A stretch of 64,000 nucleotides of DNA, from assembly GCA_902619105.1 (NCBI GenBank), contig CACNCV010000001.1, positions 1-64,000 of the forward strand, given 5' to 3'. The position numbers and the translations under genes were made by a program. The DNA is from an uncultured Pelagibacteraceae bacterium (GTDB taxonomy: Bacteria > Pseudomonadota > Alphaproteobacteria > Pelagibacterales > AG-422-B15). The notes below the pieces were generated by a model. The model saw only the letters and a list, made by a program, of their open reading frames with translations. It was not told the DNA's origin and made no database searches. Positions 55,153 to 62,762 of the stretch are shown one piece after another (position 1 is the stretch's first letter; each line of letters opens with the position of its first letter).

Positions 55153-55902
55153 ATGTTTAAAAAACAAATCCAGAAGTTACGAAAAAGTTTTTTAAGACGA
55201 TTTTTATTTTTAACAAATAAAGAGAAATTGTTATTTAAACTAAATGATATTAAACTTAACCTTGATATAAGAGACTCAATCGACCGTGAAATTTATTTTA
55301 CTAATCGCTATGAGGAAGAACAAATAAAACTCTTAATAGATAGTATTAAAAAATTTAAAATTACACATTTTATTGATGTTGGTGCAAATATTGGAATTTA
55401 TGCATTAAACATTGCAAAGAATTTTCCAAATATAAAAATAGATGCTTTTGAGCCGCACAAAGGGGCCTTTGAGAGAATGAAAGCAAACATTCATCAAAAT
55501 GGTTTTTCTCAAATTATTCAATCTCATAATTTGGCTTTATCAGTCGAGAACAAAAATGGTTATTTGCAAGCTAGTACAAGATTTGGCACTTATCAGTCTG
55601 GTGGTGCCAGCATTTCTCCTGAAGGGGAGATGAAAATTTCACAAGTGCGAGGGGATGATTTAATTAAAGATGTAGATAGTTTCATTGCTATAAAAATAGA
55701 TGTTGAGGGTTTTGAATTGTCTGTACTGCAAGGTATTGAAAACTTAATTAAAAATAATAAAATCTTCTTACAAATAGAAATTTTTGATGAAAAGCTGAGT
55801 GAGACTTCAAAATTTCTAGAAGACTTTAATTTCAAATTAATTGAGAAGGGTACGTTCACTCATCAGGATACAGTAAAGGATTACTTCTATATTAATTTTT
55901 AA
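55153..55902 (+). CDS. FkbM-family methyltransferase (second copy)
   Basis: A 249-aa methyltransferase with the usual FkbM elements: the SAM motif FIDVGANIGIYALNIAKNFP, DAFEPHKGAFERMKANIHQNG, and AIKIDVEGFELSVLQGIENL. The N-terminal ~40 residues are basic and helical (KQIQKLRKSFLRRFLF). The ATG at 55153 is chosen; the frame is open back to 55078, but that part overlaps the membrane-protein gene. It is not a recent duplicate of the gene at 52503: only the shared motifs align. Confidence 0.85.
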   Translation: MFKKQIQKLRKSFLRRFLFLTNKEKLLFKLNDIKLNLDIRDSIDREIYFTNRYEEEQIKLLIDSIKKFKITHFIDVGANIGIYALNIAKNFPNIKIDAFEPHKGAFERMKANIHQNGFSQIIQSHNLALSVENKNGYLQASTRFGTYQSGGASISPEGEMKISQVRGDDLIKDVDSFIAIKIDVEGFELSVLQGIENLIKNNKIFLQIEIFDEKLSETSKFLEDFNFKLIEKGTFTHQDTVKDYFYINF

Positions 55903-55917
55903 AGTAATAACTATACA

Positions 55918-56511
55918 TTGAACAAAATTATACCTCAGTTTGTTTTTTTTATTCCTGTATTAACAGTTATTATTTCATATTTTATTTCTTCTTTTGGGGG
56001 ATTTGTTGATTGGTGTATGCCGTTACTAGATGGCTGCACATCAATCAGTAAGGTTGGTAGATATGGTATTTCTTTCTATCTATATAAAATATTTATTATT
56101 CCATCAGTCATCTTAATGATAATTTTTTGGTATCAAGTAAATAAGTATATTTATAAAAGTAACTTACTTTTATTTCTAGGCATCACTTCTTGTATTTTTT
56201 TAATTATATATCTTTTTGCTTTAGGATTTGATGGAAAAATTTACCGGTTTATGAGAGAAATTGGAATATTTATATATTTTATACTCACACCGATGTGTCA
56301 AACTTTTTTAGCATTTTCAATTTCTAATAACAAAATAAGATCAAAGTTTTATCTTTACACACTCCTTTCTATGTATCTTGTTTGTGTTGGAGGCTATTTA
56401 TTTATTTTACCTCTTGATAACTCTAATTATGAAAATGTGATTGAGTGGAACTTCGCACTTTTAATATTTTTATTCTTCCCTTTATTTTCAGGTTTATTAA
56501 AGAAAAACTAA
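55918..56511 (+). CDS. Six-helix membrane protein, Frag1/DRAM-like, function unknown
   Basis: A 197-aa protein with about six hydrophobic helices. The TTG at 55918 is used because no early ATG exists. An extracytoplasmic loop after the first helix has WCMPLLDGCTSISKVGRYG, whose cysteines and Cys-Thr-Ser-Ile-Ser pattern, together with the helix arrangement, recall Frag1/DRAM/Sfk1-type proteins. That similarity is only impressionistic. The TAA stop interlocks with the purH TAG in CTAA. Confidence 0.6.
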   Translation: MNKIIPQFVFFIPVLTVIISYFISSFGGFVDWCMPLLDGCTSISKVGRYGISFYLYKIFIIPSVILMIIFWYQVNKYIYKSNLLLFLGITSCIFLIIYLFALGFDGKIYRFMREIGIFIYFILTPMCQTFLAFSISNNKIRSKFYLYTLLSMYLVCVGGYLFILPLDNSNYENVIEWNFALLIFLFFPLFSGLLKKN

Positions 56512-58073
56512 TGTCTGAAGTGACGAGTTCCTGTAAACACCATTGAAATACCAGCTTTATTCGCAGCTTCAATCACTTCATCATCTTTCACAGAGCCCCC
56601 AGGCTGAATAACTGCTTTAGCTCCAGATGAAATTGTAACCAGCAATCCATCGGCAAATGGAAAAAACGCATCTGATGCAACTACTGAATTTTCAAGCGAG
56701 TTTTCTTCAGACTTTTCCATTTCGCTATTTTTTTGCGAGGCAATTTTAGCACTATCAACTCTGCTCATTTGTCCGGCACCAATACCAATTGTTTTTTTGT
56801 TTTTGACATAAATAATCGCATTTGATTTAACGTGTTTACAAACTTTAAAAGCAAATAACATATCTTCAATTTCACTATCACTTGGTTTTTTTTCTGTAAC
56901 AACTTTTAAGTCGGATTTGTTTGTATCCTTATCATCGTTTGATTGGATTAGAATCCCCCCTTCAATACTTTTAAAATTTTGCGAGCTATTTTTTTCGTGT
57001 AATGAAGACAAAAGTAAAACACGCAAATTATTTTTTGTTTTGAGAATTGCTTTAGCTTCATCTGTAATACCTGGCGCTATAATAACTTCGGTAAATATTT
57101 TTATGATTTGTTCAGCGGAGTCTTTATCAATTTTTTGATTGAGTGCTATGATGCCACCAAATGCACTCGTCGTATCACATGAAAACGCTTTTGTGTACGC
57201 CTCATGCAAAGTCGATCCACTAGCAACGCCACATGGATTTGCGTGTTTGATAATAGCGACAGTTGGAGTTGCTTTCTCAAATTCTTTAATTAATTGTAAA
57301 GCAGCATCAGCATCATTAATATTGTTATAACTTAATTCTTTTCCTTGCAGCAATGTTGCTTGAGGAATACCCGAATTTTGCATTGATGACTTGTAGAGAC
57401 TTGCAGATTGATGCGGATTTTCACCATATCGAAGCGTAGATGATAATTTTCCTGCAGCTGAAAATTTTCCTACCTCTTCATTTCTATCTTGATAAAACCA
57501 ATTACTAATAAGAGAGTCGTAGTAAGCTGTAGTTGAAAAAGTTTTCGCTGCAAGTTTTTTTCTAAATTCTAAAGTTGTCGATCCTTTATTTTTCTTTATT
57601 TCATCAATTAGTTCGTCGTAATCGTAAGTATCAGTTACTACTGTGACAAATTTATGGTTTTTAGCAGCTGATCTCAACATAGCTGGGCCACCAATATCAA
57701 TATTTTCTATACAAATTTCATCATTTTTCTCTGATTTTATCGTTTCTTCAAATGGGTAAAGATTTACAATTATTAAGTCAATATCTCCTATCCCATGTTC
57801 CTCTTGAGACTGTACATGGTTCTTGTTATCTCTTATTGAAAGCAAACCACCATGCACATTTGGGTGTAAAGTTTTAACACGCCCATCCATCATCTCAGGG
57901 AAATTGGTTAAAGAAGATATATCCGTCACATCAGCATCCATGGCTGCAATTGCTTTTGCGGTACCGCCTGTTGAAACTATTTTAATATTATGCTCTTTGA
58001 GAGATTGAACAACTTTATCTAAACCTGATTTATCTGAAACAGAAATCAGTGCAGTTTTAATTTTTATGTCCAA
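56508..58073 (-). CDS. purH: PurH, bifunctional AICAR transformylase/IMP cyclohydrolase
   Basis: Final two steps of IMP synthesis (521 aa). The N-terminal cyclohydrolase (MGS-like) domain has ALISVSDKSGLDKVVQSL, VSTGGTAKAI, FPEMMDGRVKTLHPNVHGGL and NIDIGGPAMLRSAAKNH. The transformylase domain has LRYGENPHQSASLY, the catalytic-site IIKHANPCGVASG (with Lys-His) and DAFFPFADGL near the end, finishing MVFTGTRHFRH. It starts one base after rpe, so rpe-purH is a two-gene unit. Confidence 0.98.
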   Translation of the reverse strand: MDIKIKTALISVSDKSGLDKVVQSLKEHNIKIVSTGGTAKAIAAMDADVTDISSLTNFPEMMDGRVKTLHPNVHGGLLSIRDNKNHVQSQEEHGIGDIDLIIVNLYPFEETIKSEKNDEICIENIDIGGPAMLRSAAKNHKFVTVVTDTYDYDELIDEIKKNKGSTTLEFRKKLAAKTFSTTAYYDSLISNWFYQDRNEEVGKFSAAGKLSSTLRYGENPHQSASLYKSSMQNSGIPQATLLQGKELSYNNINDADAALQLIKEFEKATPTVAIIKHANPCGVASGSTLHEAYTKAFSCDTTSAFGGIIALNQKIDKDSAEQIIKIFTEVIIAPGITDEAKAILKTKNNLRVLLLSSLHEKNSSQNFKSIEGGILIQSNDDKDTNKSDLKVVTEKKPSDSEIEDMLFAFKVCKHVKSNAIIYVKNKKTIGIGAGQMSRVDSAKIASQKNSEMEKSEENSLENSVVASDAFFPFADGLLVTISSGAKAVIQPGGSVKDDEVIEAANKAGISMVFTGTRHFRH

Positions 58074-58074
58074 T

Positions 58075-58731
58075 TTAATGGCCTCTTAGTTTTTCAATGT
58101 TATTTGCATACTCACTTGGGCCACCTTTAAAAGTTGTGGTACCTGCCACAATCATATTGGCTCCTGCATCAATTACGGATTGCACATTATCAAAGTTAAT
58201 GCCGCCATCAATTTCTAAATCAATTTCTCTACCAGACTTATTAATTTCTTCTCTAAGTCTTGATAATTTATCCAAAGCAGTTGGAATAAATTTTTGACCG
58301 CCAAAACCTGGATGAACACTCATGACTAAGATGAGATCAAGTTTGTCCATAAAAGGTTTAACAACTTCCCATTCTGTATCCGGATTAATGGCCAGTCCCG
58401 CTTTCACATTTAAAGATTTAATTTTACTTAAACATGCCTCCGTATCATCATTTGCTTCTGGATGAACTGAAACAATGTCCGCTCCAGCTTCGATAAATTT
58501 TTCAATATAGGGTTGTACAGGATCGATCATTAAATGAACATCGAAAGGCAATGAAGATTTATCTCTTATAGACTTAACAACATCTGGACCTATTGTGAGG
58601 TTAGGAACAAAGTGTCCATCCATTACATCTACGTGAATGTAGTCAGCTCCAGCTTGAGTGATATTAATGACCTCATCTCCTAATGATGAAAAGTCTGATG
58701 CTAGTATAGAAGGTGATATTTTAACCGACAT
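58075..58731 (-). CDS. rpe: Rpe, ribulose-phosphate 3-epimerase
   Basis: TIM-barrel epimerase of the pentose phosphate pathway. ISPSILASDFSSLGDEV, HVDVMDGHFVPNLTIGP with metal-binding His and Asp, FDVHLMIDPVQPYI, LVMSVHPGFGGQKFIP and LEIDGGINFDNV carry the full set of active-site residues. Length 218 aa. It is the promoter-proximal gene before purH. Confidence 0.97.
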   Translation of the reverse strand: MSVKISPSILASDFSSLGDEVINITQAGADYIHVDVMDGHFVPNLTIGPDVVKSIRDKSSLPFDVHLMIDPVQPYIEKFIEAGADIVSVHPEANDDTEACLSKIKSLNVKAGLAINPDTEWEVVKPFMDKLDLILVMSVHPGFGGQKFIPTALDKLSRLREEINKSGREIDLEIDGGINFDNVQSVIDAGANMIVAGTTTFKGGPSEYANNIEKLRGH

Positions 58732-58828
58732 TATTGTGAAGCATTATTTCCTTGTATAACAGAAAGGTTTGTTGTTTCCCACTTTTTTCATACTTTGATT
58801 AGCGATAAATAGAGATTACATTATATAT

Positions 58829-58984
58829 ATGAAAGATGAAAAAACAGAGGTCGTCGAAGACAAAGAAGGCAAGAAAACTGACTCAAAACTGCCTAAAAAG
58901 AAAAAAGAAATAGGTGGCGCAGATGGTCCAGAACCGACCCGTTTCGGAGATTGGGAAAAAAAGGGAATTACCTCAGACTTTTAG
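58829..58984 (+). CDS. DUF1674 / SdhAF4-like small protein (51 aa)
   Basis: A 51-codon gene, too short for most ORF lists. The first 25 residues are charged (KDEKTEVVEDKEGKK), and the conserved C-terminus KEIGGADGPEPTRFGDWEKK with ITSDF ending is the DUF1674 signature. The eukaryotic homologue SDHAF4 helps assemble flavinylated succinate dehydrogenase subunit A. The alphaproteobacterial version probably does the same in the cytoplasm. No sdh genes are nearby. It lies 97 bases from rpe on the opposite strand and six bases from the convergent cupin gene. Confidence 0.92.
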   Translation: MKDEKTEVVEDKEGKKTDSKLPKKKKEIGGADGPEPTRFGDWEKKGITSDF

Positions 58985-58990
58985 AATATC

Positions 58991-59407
58991 TTAGAGCTCT
59001 TGATCAAATTTTGATGGTTTCCAATCCTTTGGAGCCAGTTCTAAATCTTCAAATTCAAAAGCGGGTGCAACGCTGCATCCAATTAAGCTATATGCTCCAG
59101 TAGATTTCAAAGCAAACCAAGTTCCTTTTTCTACAGTGTACATAAAATTATTATTAGATCCTATCTGATCAATTTGGAATCCTACGCCGTCCTTTGATGT
59201 ATATACGTTTAATGGACTGCCTGAGTAAAAATGTAAAGTTTCAGTTTTTGTTATTCTGTGCCAGTGAGAGTTTTCGTGTTCTTCAAGTAAGAAATATATA
59301 TGAGTGACATCACCATTTCTAAAAATTTCAACGTAATGACCACCCTCAGGATGTGGAGTCATTTTGTGTTCTTCAATTAAACTTTTAATAAGATTTTTAT
59401 CACTCAC
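58991..59407 (-). CDS. DUF985 cupin-domain protein
   Basis: A 138-aa RmlC-like cupin of the DUF985 family. HKMTPHPEGGHYVEIFRNGD opens the domain. IYFLLEEHENSHWHRITKTETLHFYSGSPL contains the histidines and glutamate of the first cupin motif, and KGTWFALKSTGAYSLIGCSVAPAFEFEDLEL is the second. Family function is unknown; a sugar epimerase or isomerase ancestry is suspected. It is divergent from the exported-protein gene across 140 bases. Confidence 0.9.
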   Translation of the reverse strand: MSDKNLIKSLIEEHKMTPHPEGGHYVEIFRNGDVTHIYFLLEEHENSHWHRITKTETLHFYSGSPLNVYTSKDGVGFQIDQIGSNNNFMYTVEKGTWFALKSTGAYSLIGCSVAPAFEFEDLELAPKDWKPSKFDQEL

Positions 59408-59547
59408 GGTTAGTAAGCTTACACAAGAGATATGATTTATCCAACCACCTTTTCTATAATTAATTTAATGAACATAAAGAAACCATATTCTCAACAAAAT
59501 AAAGGCGGGTATATCACTTAGAATTTCTCTAACTGAAAGGAATCATA

Positions 59548-60171
59548 ATGAATCAAAAAAACAAATCTAATCATCCAAAAATAGTTTTCAGTTTCTTTAT
59601 TGTTCTTATTTTCTTTTTGCTCATGTTGAGTTTTACAGCAATTGCTGAAACAAAATCTAAAGGGTGGGAAGTATGGAATGATGATAAAAATGAATACATA
59701 TACATAGATAAGTTTGGATCTATTTCACAAGCAGATTTAATGGCTTTAACATTGAAGCGTGACGATTGTGATACGATAAAAGCAAATATTTACATTACAA
59801 GTTTTGGCCTTCCAATTGCTGAAAACGGAAGAAGATTTAATGTAGAAATTACAGAGACGGACTATGAAGATAATTCGGAAGAATATAAAAACGAAGTTTA
59901 TATAAGCTACTCTGAAATGCATCATGGCAATATTGTCTATGTTTTATCCTTTGATGATGAATGGAAAACTCAAGATTGGATTAATCGACTTGATGAATTT
60001 GGACCCTACTACTTCCACTTAGAACTCTCTGAGCATACTGAAGAAGAATTAGAACCATCTATATATTTTGAACATACTGCAAACCTATGGGATATGGGTG
60101 ACCTTCAAAAAATATTGGTTAATGAGTATCGAAATTGCCGATTTAAAGTTAACGAAAACGAATCTGTTTGA
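59548..60171 (+). CDS. Exported protein of unknown function (A)
   Basis: A 207-aa protein with an N-terminal membrane or signal segment (IVFSFFIVLIFFLLMLSFTAIAE, residues about 11-33) and an acidic, aromatic-rich mature part of about 175 residues. Two cysteines (in KRDDCDTIKA and YRNCRFKV) at opposite ends could pair. I recognise no family; the alternation of hydrophobic residues suggests beta structure, such as an inhibitor or lipocalin-sized domain. The ATG has a GAAAGGA ribosome-binding site. It is followed by a second unknown exported protein of similar size. Confidence 0.68.
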   Translation: MNQKNKSNHPKIVFSFFIVLIFFLLMLSFTAIAETKSKGWEVWNDDKNEYIYIDKFGSISQADLMALTLKRDDCDTIKANIYITSFGLPIAENGRRFNVEITETDYEDNSEEYKNEVYISYSEMHHGNIVYVLSFDDEWKTQDWINRLDEFGPYYFHLELSEHTEEELEPSIYFEHTANLWDMGDLQKILVNEYRNCRFKVNENESV

Positions 60172-60245
60172 AATTTATAATATGTCCGAAATTATAGAGC
60201 TACTAAATATTGTTTTTATTATTTCATTATGGAGCAACTGATTAA

Positions 60246-60824
60246 ATGATAAATAAAAATCCCATTAGTTTTCTACTTCTCTTTGCTTTACTTTTATTTT
60301 TTAATACTACAATATTAATTGCCCAAGATAAAAATGACTTTCCATATTTTTGTGATCTTTATATCAGTTACTATCCTGGATTTGATGGACAATCACACGA
60401 AGAATTTCATAAAATCAGCAATTCGGTAAGAGCTAAGACTGTAATCTTTCATGGAGAACATCCATCGCACGGCCCGTTTGAGCAACTGGGAGTAAAACTC
60501 ATGGCTGATGTTTGTTATAAAAATGAAAACACAGGTCAGGTATATGTTGAGGATCCCGATGATATATGGATAAAGCACTCAAATATAAATGTTAAAAAAC
60601 ATCAATACTCCCTTACAGATTTTATTTTAATATTCCTTGATGATAATAAAACAAATGAAGAAAATGATGAATGTAAAGATAAATGGTGGACTTCTTTTGA
60701 AGAAGATAAAAGAGTCATAATTAAAGTTGCAGATATTTGGCAAGGAACGACCGCCCATTACTCCACAGCTTATGCTATCTCACCCGAGGACATCATGATC
60801 AATGGAAAGTGGATTTGTTCTTAA
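60246..60824 (+). CDS. Exported protein of unknown function (B)
   Basis: A 192-aa protein with a signal peptide (PISFLLLFALLLFFNTTILIAQ) and a mature domain rich in Asp, His, Tyr and Trp. It has four cysteines (PYFCDLYISY, DVCYKNE, NDECKDKWW, KWICS), spaced as if for two disulfides. No recognised family. It does not align with protein A at 59548, yet the two are neighbours of like size and topology and probably share a function or a transcript. Confidence 0.68.
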   Translation: MINKNPISFLLLFALLLFFNTTILIAQDKNDFPYFCDLYISYYPGFDGQSHEEFHKISNSVRAKTVIFHGEHPSHGPFEQLGVKLMADVCYKNENTGQVYVEDPDDIWIKHSNINVKKHQYSLTDFILIFLDDNKTNEENDECKDKWWTSFEEDKRVIIKVADIWQGTTAHYSTAYAISPEDIMINGKWICS

Positions 60825-60951
60825 CATGGAAGAATTAGATGCTGTTTTAAACTTAGTATTTTTTATAATGACAATTTTTGATCTAGTAGATGTCAATATT
60901 TATACAGTTCTAGTATAGAAACATACGGGAATAAGATAATCTATGTCCAAA

Positions 60952-62742
60952 CTAATTATTAAAGTGATTTTTAATATAAGTATAAATTTCTTGTCCTTTT
61001 AGTTCGTCTGTAGCTACACTCTCTCTGACATAAAACTTATCTTCAGTGAATATTGGTTCTTTAGATTTTTCACACTCAATCAATATGATGTCTTTTCCAT
61101 CAATATTAATAATCCGAGTACTGTATAAGTCATAATTGCCAGCTCCTAATTTTGCTTTAAATTTATTTTTCATATGATTTAAGAACTTATCATTACTCTT
61201 CTTGTGCAGCTTTTCTACTTCTTGTTCAATACCTAAGATTTCCCCATTATCATTAACACCTATTAAAAGTTTCCCACCTTCACTGTTAAAAAAGCCGGCA
61301 AGAGTTTTTATGCATCCTTGCTGAAGATATTCACCTTGTTCCTTTTTAGCTACATCCCAGCCAAATGTTTCTTTAAATTCTAAAGTTTGGCTCTCACCCC
61401 ATTTCCTTATGAGGCTTTTAATTTTGTCAGCTTCAGTTAATTTTCCTAAAGCATCAATTATTGAGTCTAGTCTATCTATGTCTTCTTTTGATGTTGGATT
61501 CAACAGTAAATTTTTCTGAAATAATCCAAACTCTGAATATGCTTGAGAGATTTTCTTAACCGTTTCTAATATTTTAATTTGTTCATTTATATTAGGTAGT
61601 GGTACTTGAATTTTTGTTAGATTAGATTTGATAATTTTTGAAATCAGAGAGCCAGTCTTTATTGAATTAAGAAGGATTTTGCCTGTTTCACTATTAAGAT
61701 AAGCTACTAAGTATTCAGGCTCGACTTTCTCCTGAATAACATTAACTTGAAAAATATTTTGTGATTTAAGTATTTCTTTATCAAATGGCAAGCTTCTACA
61801 ATCTTGAGTTCCTAAAGCTGGTATATAAATTGAGTTTTCTTTATGAATAAATTCCTTTTCGAATACACCTTGTCTAATTTCATTACTTATTTCATCAAGA
61901 AAGACGTGATCATACTTATTGTAACTCGTTTCAATGCTTTTCATGTCATATAAACCGTTTATTAACTCAAACGATTGGAACTCACTAAGTTCCTTGTGAA
62001 TTCCATGCCGTAAATCATATTCTATATTTTCTCCTAATCTTTTATTATTAGTTTCACTACTTTGACTCTTCGATATTCTAAAACTAGATACATTCTGATT
62101 TACTATCTCTTGCGAAACATGTTGCATTTGATCGTCATGTGGGTAAATTTCACTAAATTCTGCAAAATAAGACTGATTGTGTATTTTTTTATCTACAAAA
62201 ATTATAACTCCATCTATTCCGGTAATTGGCTCTCCAAATCCTTTAGGTAATTTAATGATTGAATTTATTGAGTATCCTTTCTCTCCAATCATATTTTGCA
62301 AGTTGTCGATTTTATTTTTATAAAAATTTGGGTAGTAAAATATACCCAATCCTGAATCGTTTATTAAGTCTACGCTGTCAAAGATAAAATTATTATCTGA
62401 CTGAATACCATTTTTTTTTAATCCCCAAGGAAAAAACTTTATTAAAAGATCCCATTTCGTTTTTCTGTAGAGTTCTAAATCATCTTCAACTTCAATCAAA
62501 TCAAAATCTATATTATGAAGAAGAACTTCAGGTATGAATAAATGGGCATAATTTAATAATAGTTTTGATTTGGGTTTCTTTATTTCAATTAGTTTTTTAA
62601 AAAATTGATAGAGTAATCTGTGTGCATCAAATCCATATTTATAGGTATGATAAAATAGTTCCTTAGGATCCGAATATTGTTTTTGTTTATCAATTATATT
62701 TTCTTTTAATCTTTCTAAGTAAAATAAATTTAATTCTTTCAT
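60952..62742 (-). CDS. Type I RM-like fusion: methyltransferase-like remnant, HsdS-type recognition domain, AlbA_2 domain
   Basis: A 596-aa multidomain protein. Residues about 60-190 resemble the back half of an HsdM/N6-adenine methyltransferase (KWDLLIKFFPWGLKKNG at 96-112 where NPPF motif IV would be, IKLPKGFGEPITGIDGVII at 163-181), but no SAM motif or NPPF is seen. Residues about 220-405 look like one HsdS target-recognition domain, ending with LTKIQVPLPNINEQIKIL. Residues about 448-580 are an AlbA_2 (Schlafen-type) domain: SQTLEFKET, IKTLAGFFNSEGGKLLIGVN and DGKDIILIECEKSKEPIF. It lies 20 bases after an EcoEI-type hsdR, clearly one operon. Probably a DNA-recognition subunit; methylation activity seems unlikely. 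Confidence 0.7.
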   Translation of the reverse strand: MKELNLFYLERLKENIIDKQKQYSDPKELFYHTYKYGFDAHRLLYQFFKKLIEIKKPKSKLLLNYAHLFIPEVLLHNIDFDLIEVEDDLELYRKTKWDLLIKFFPWGLKKNGIQSDNNFIFDSVDLINDSGLGIFYYPNFYKNKIDNLQNMIGEKGYSINSIIKLPKGFGEPITGIDGVIIFVDKKIHNQSYFAEFSEIYPHDDQMQHVSQEIVNQNVSSFRISKSQSSETNNKRLGENIEYDLRHGIHKELSEFQSFELINGLYDMKSIETSYNKYDHVFLDEISNEIRQGVFEKEFIHKENSIYIPALGTQDCRSLPFDKEILKSQNIFQVNVIQEKVEPEYLVAYLNSETGKILLNSIKTGSLISKIIKSNLTKIQVPLPNINEQIKILETVKKISQAYSEFGLFQKNLLLNPTSKEDIDRLDSIIDALGKLTEADKIKSLIRKWGESQTLEFKETFGWDVAKKEQGEYLQQGCIKTLAGFFNSEGGKLLIGVNDNGEILGIEQEVEKLHKKSNDKFLNHMKNKFKAKLGAGNYDLYSTRIINIDGKDIILIECEKSKEPIFTEDKFYVRESVATDELKGQEIYTYIKNHFNN

Positions 62743-62762
62743 AGTTACTAAAAGTTTATAAT

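Noticed and set aside
62062-62250. 62-codon plus-strand frame inside the AlbA_2 fusion gene
   Set aside because: No recognisable features or ribosome-binding site, and it lies opposite a well-supported domain; a chance open frame.
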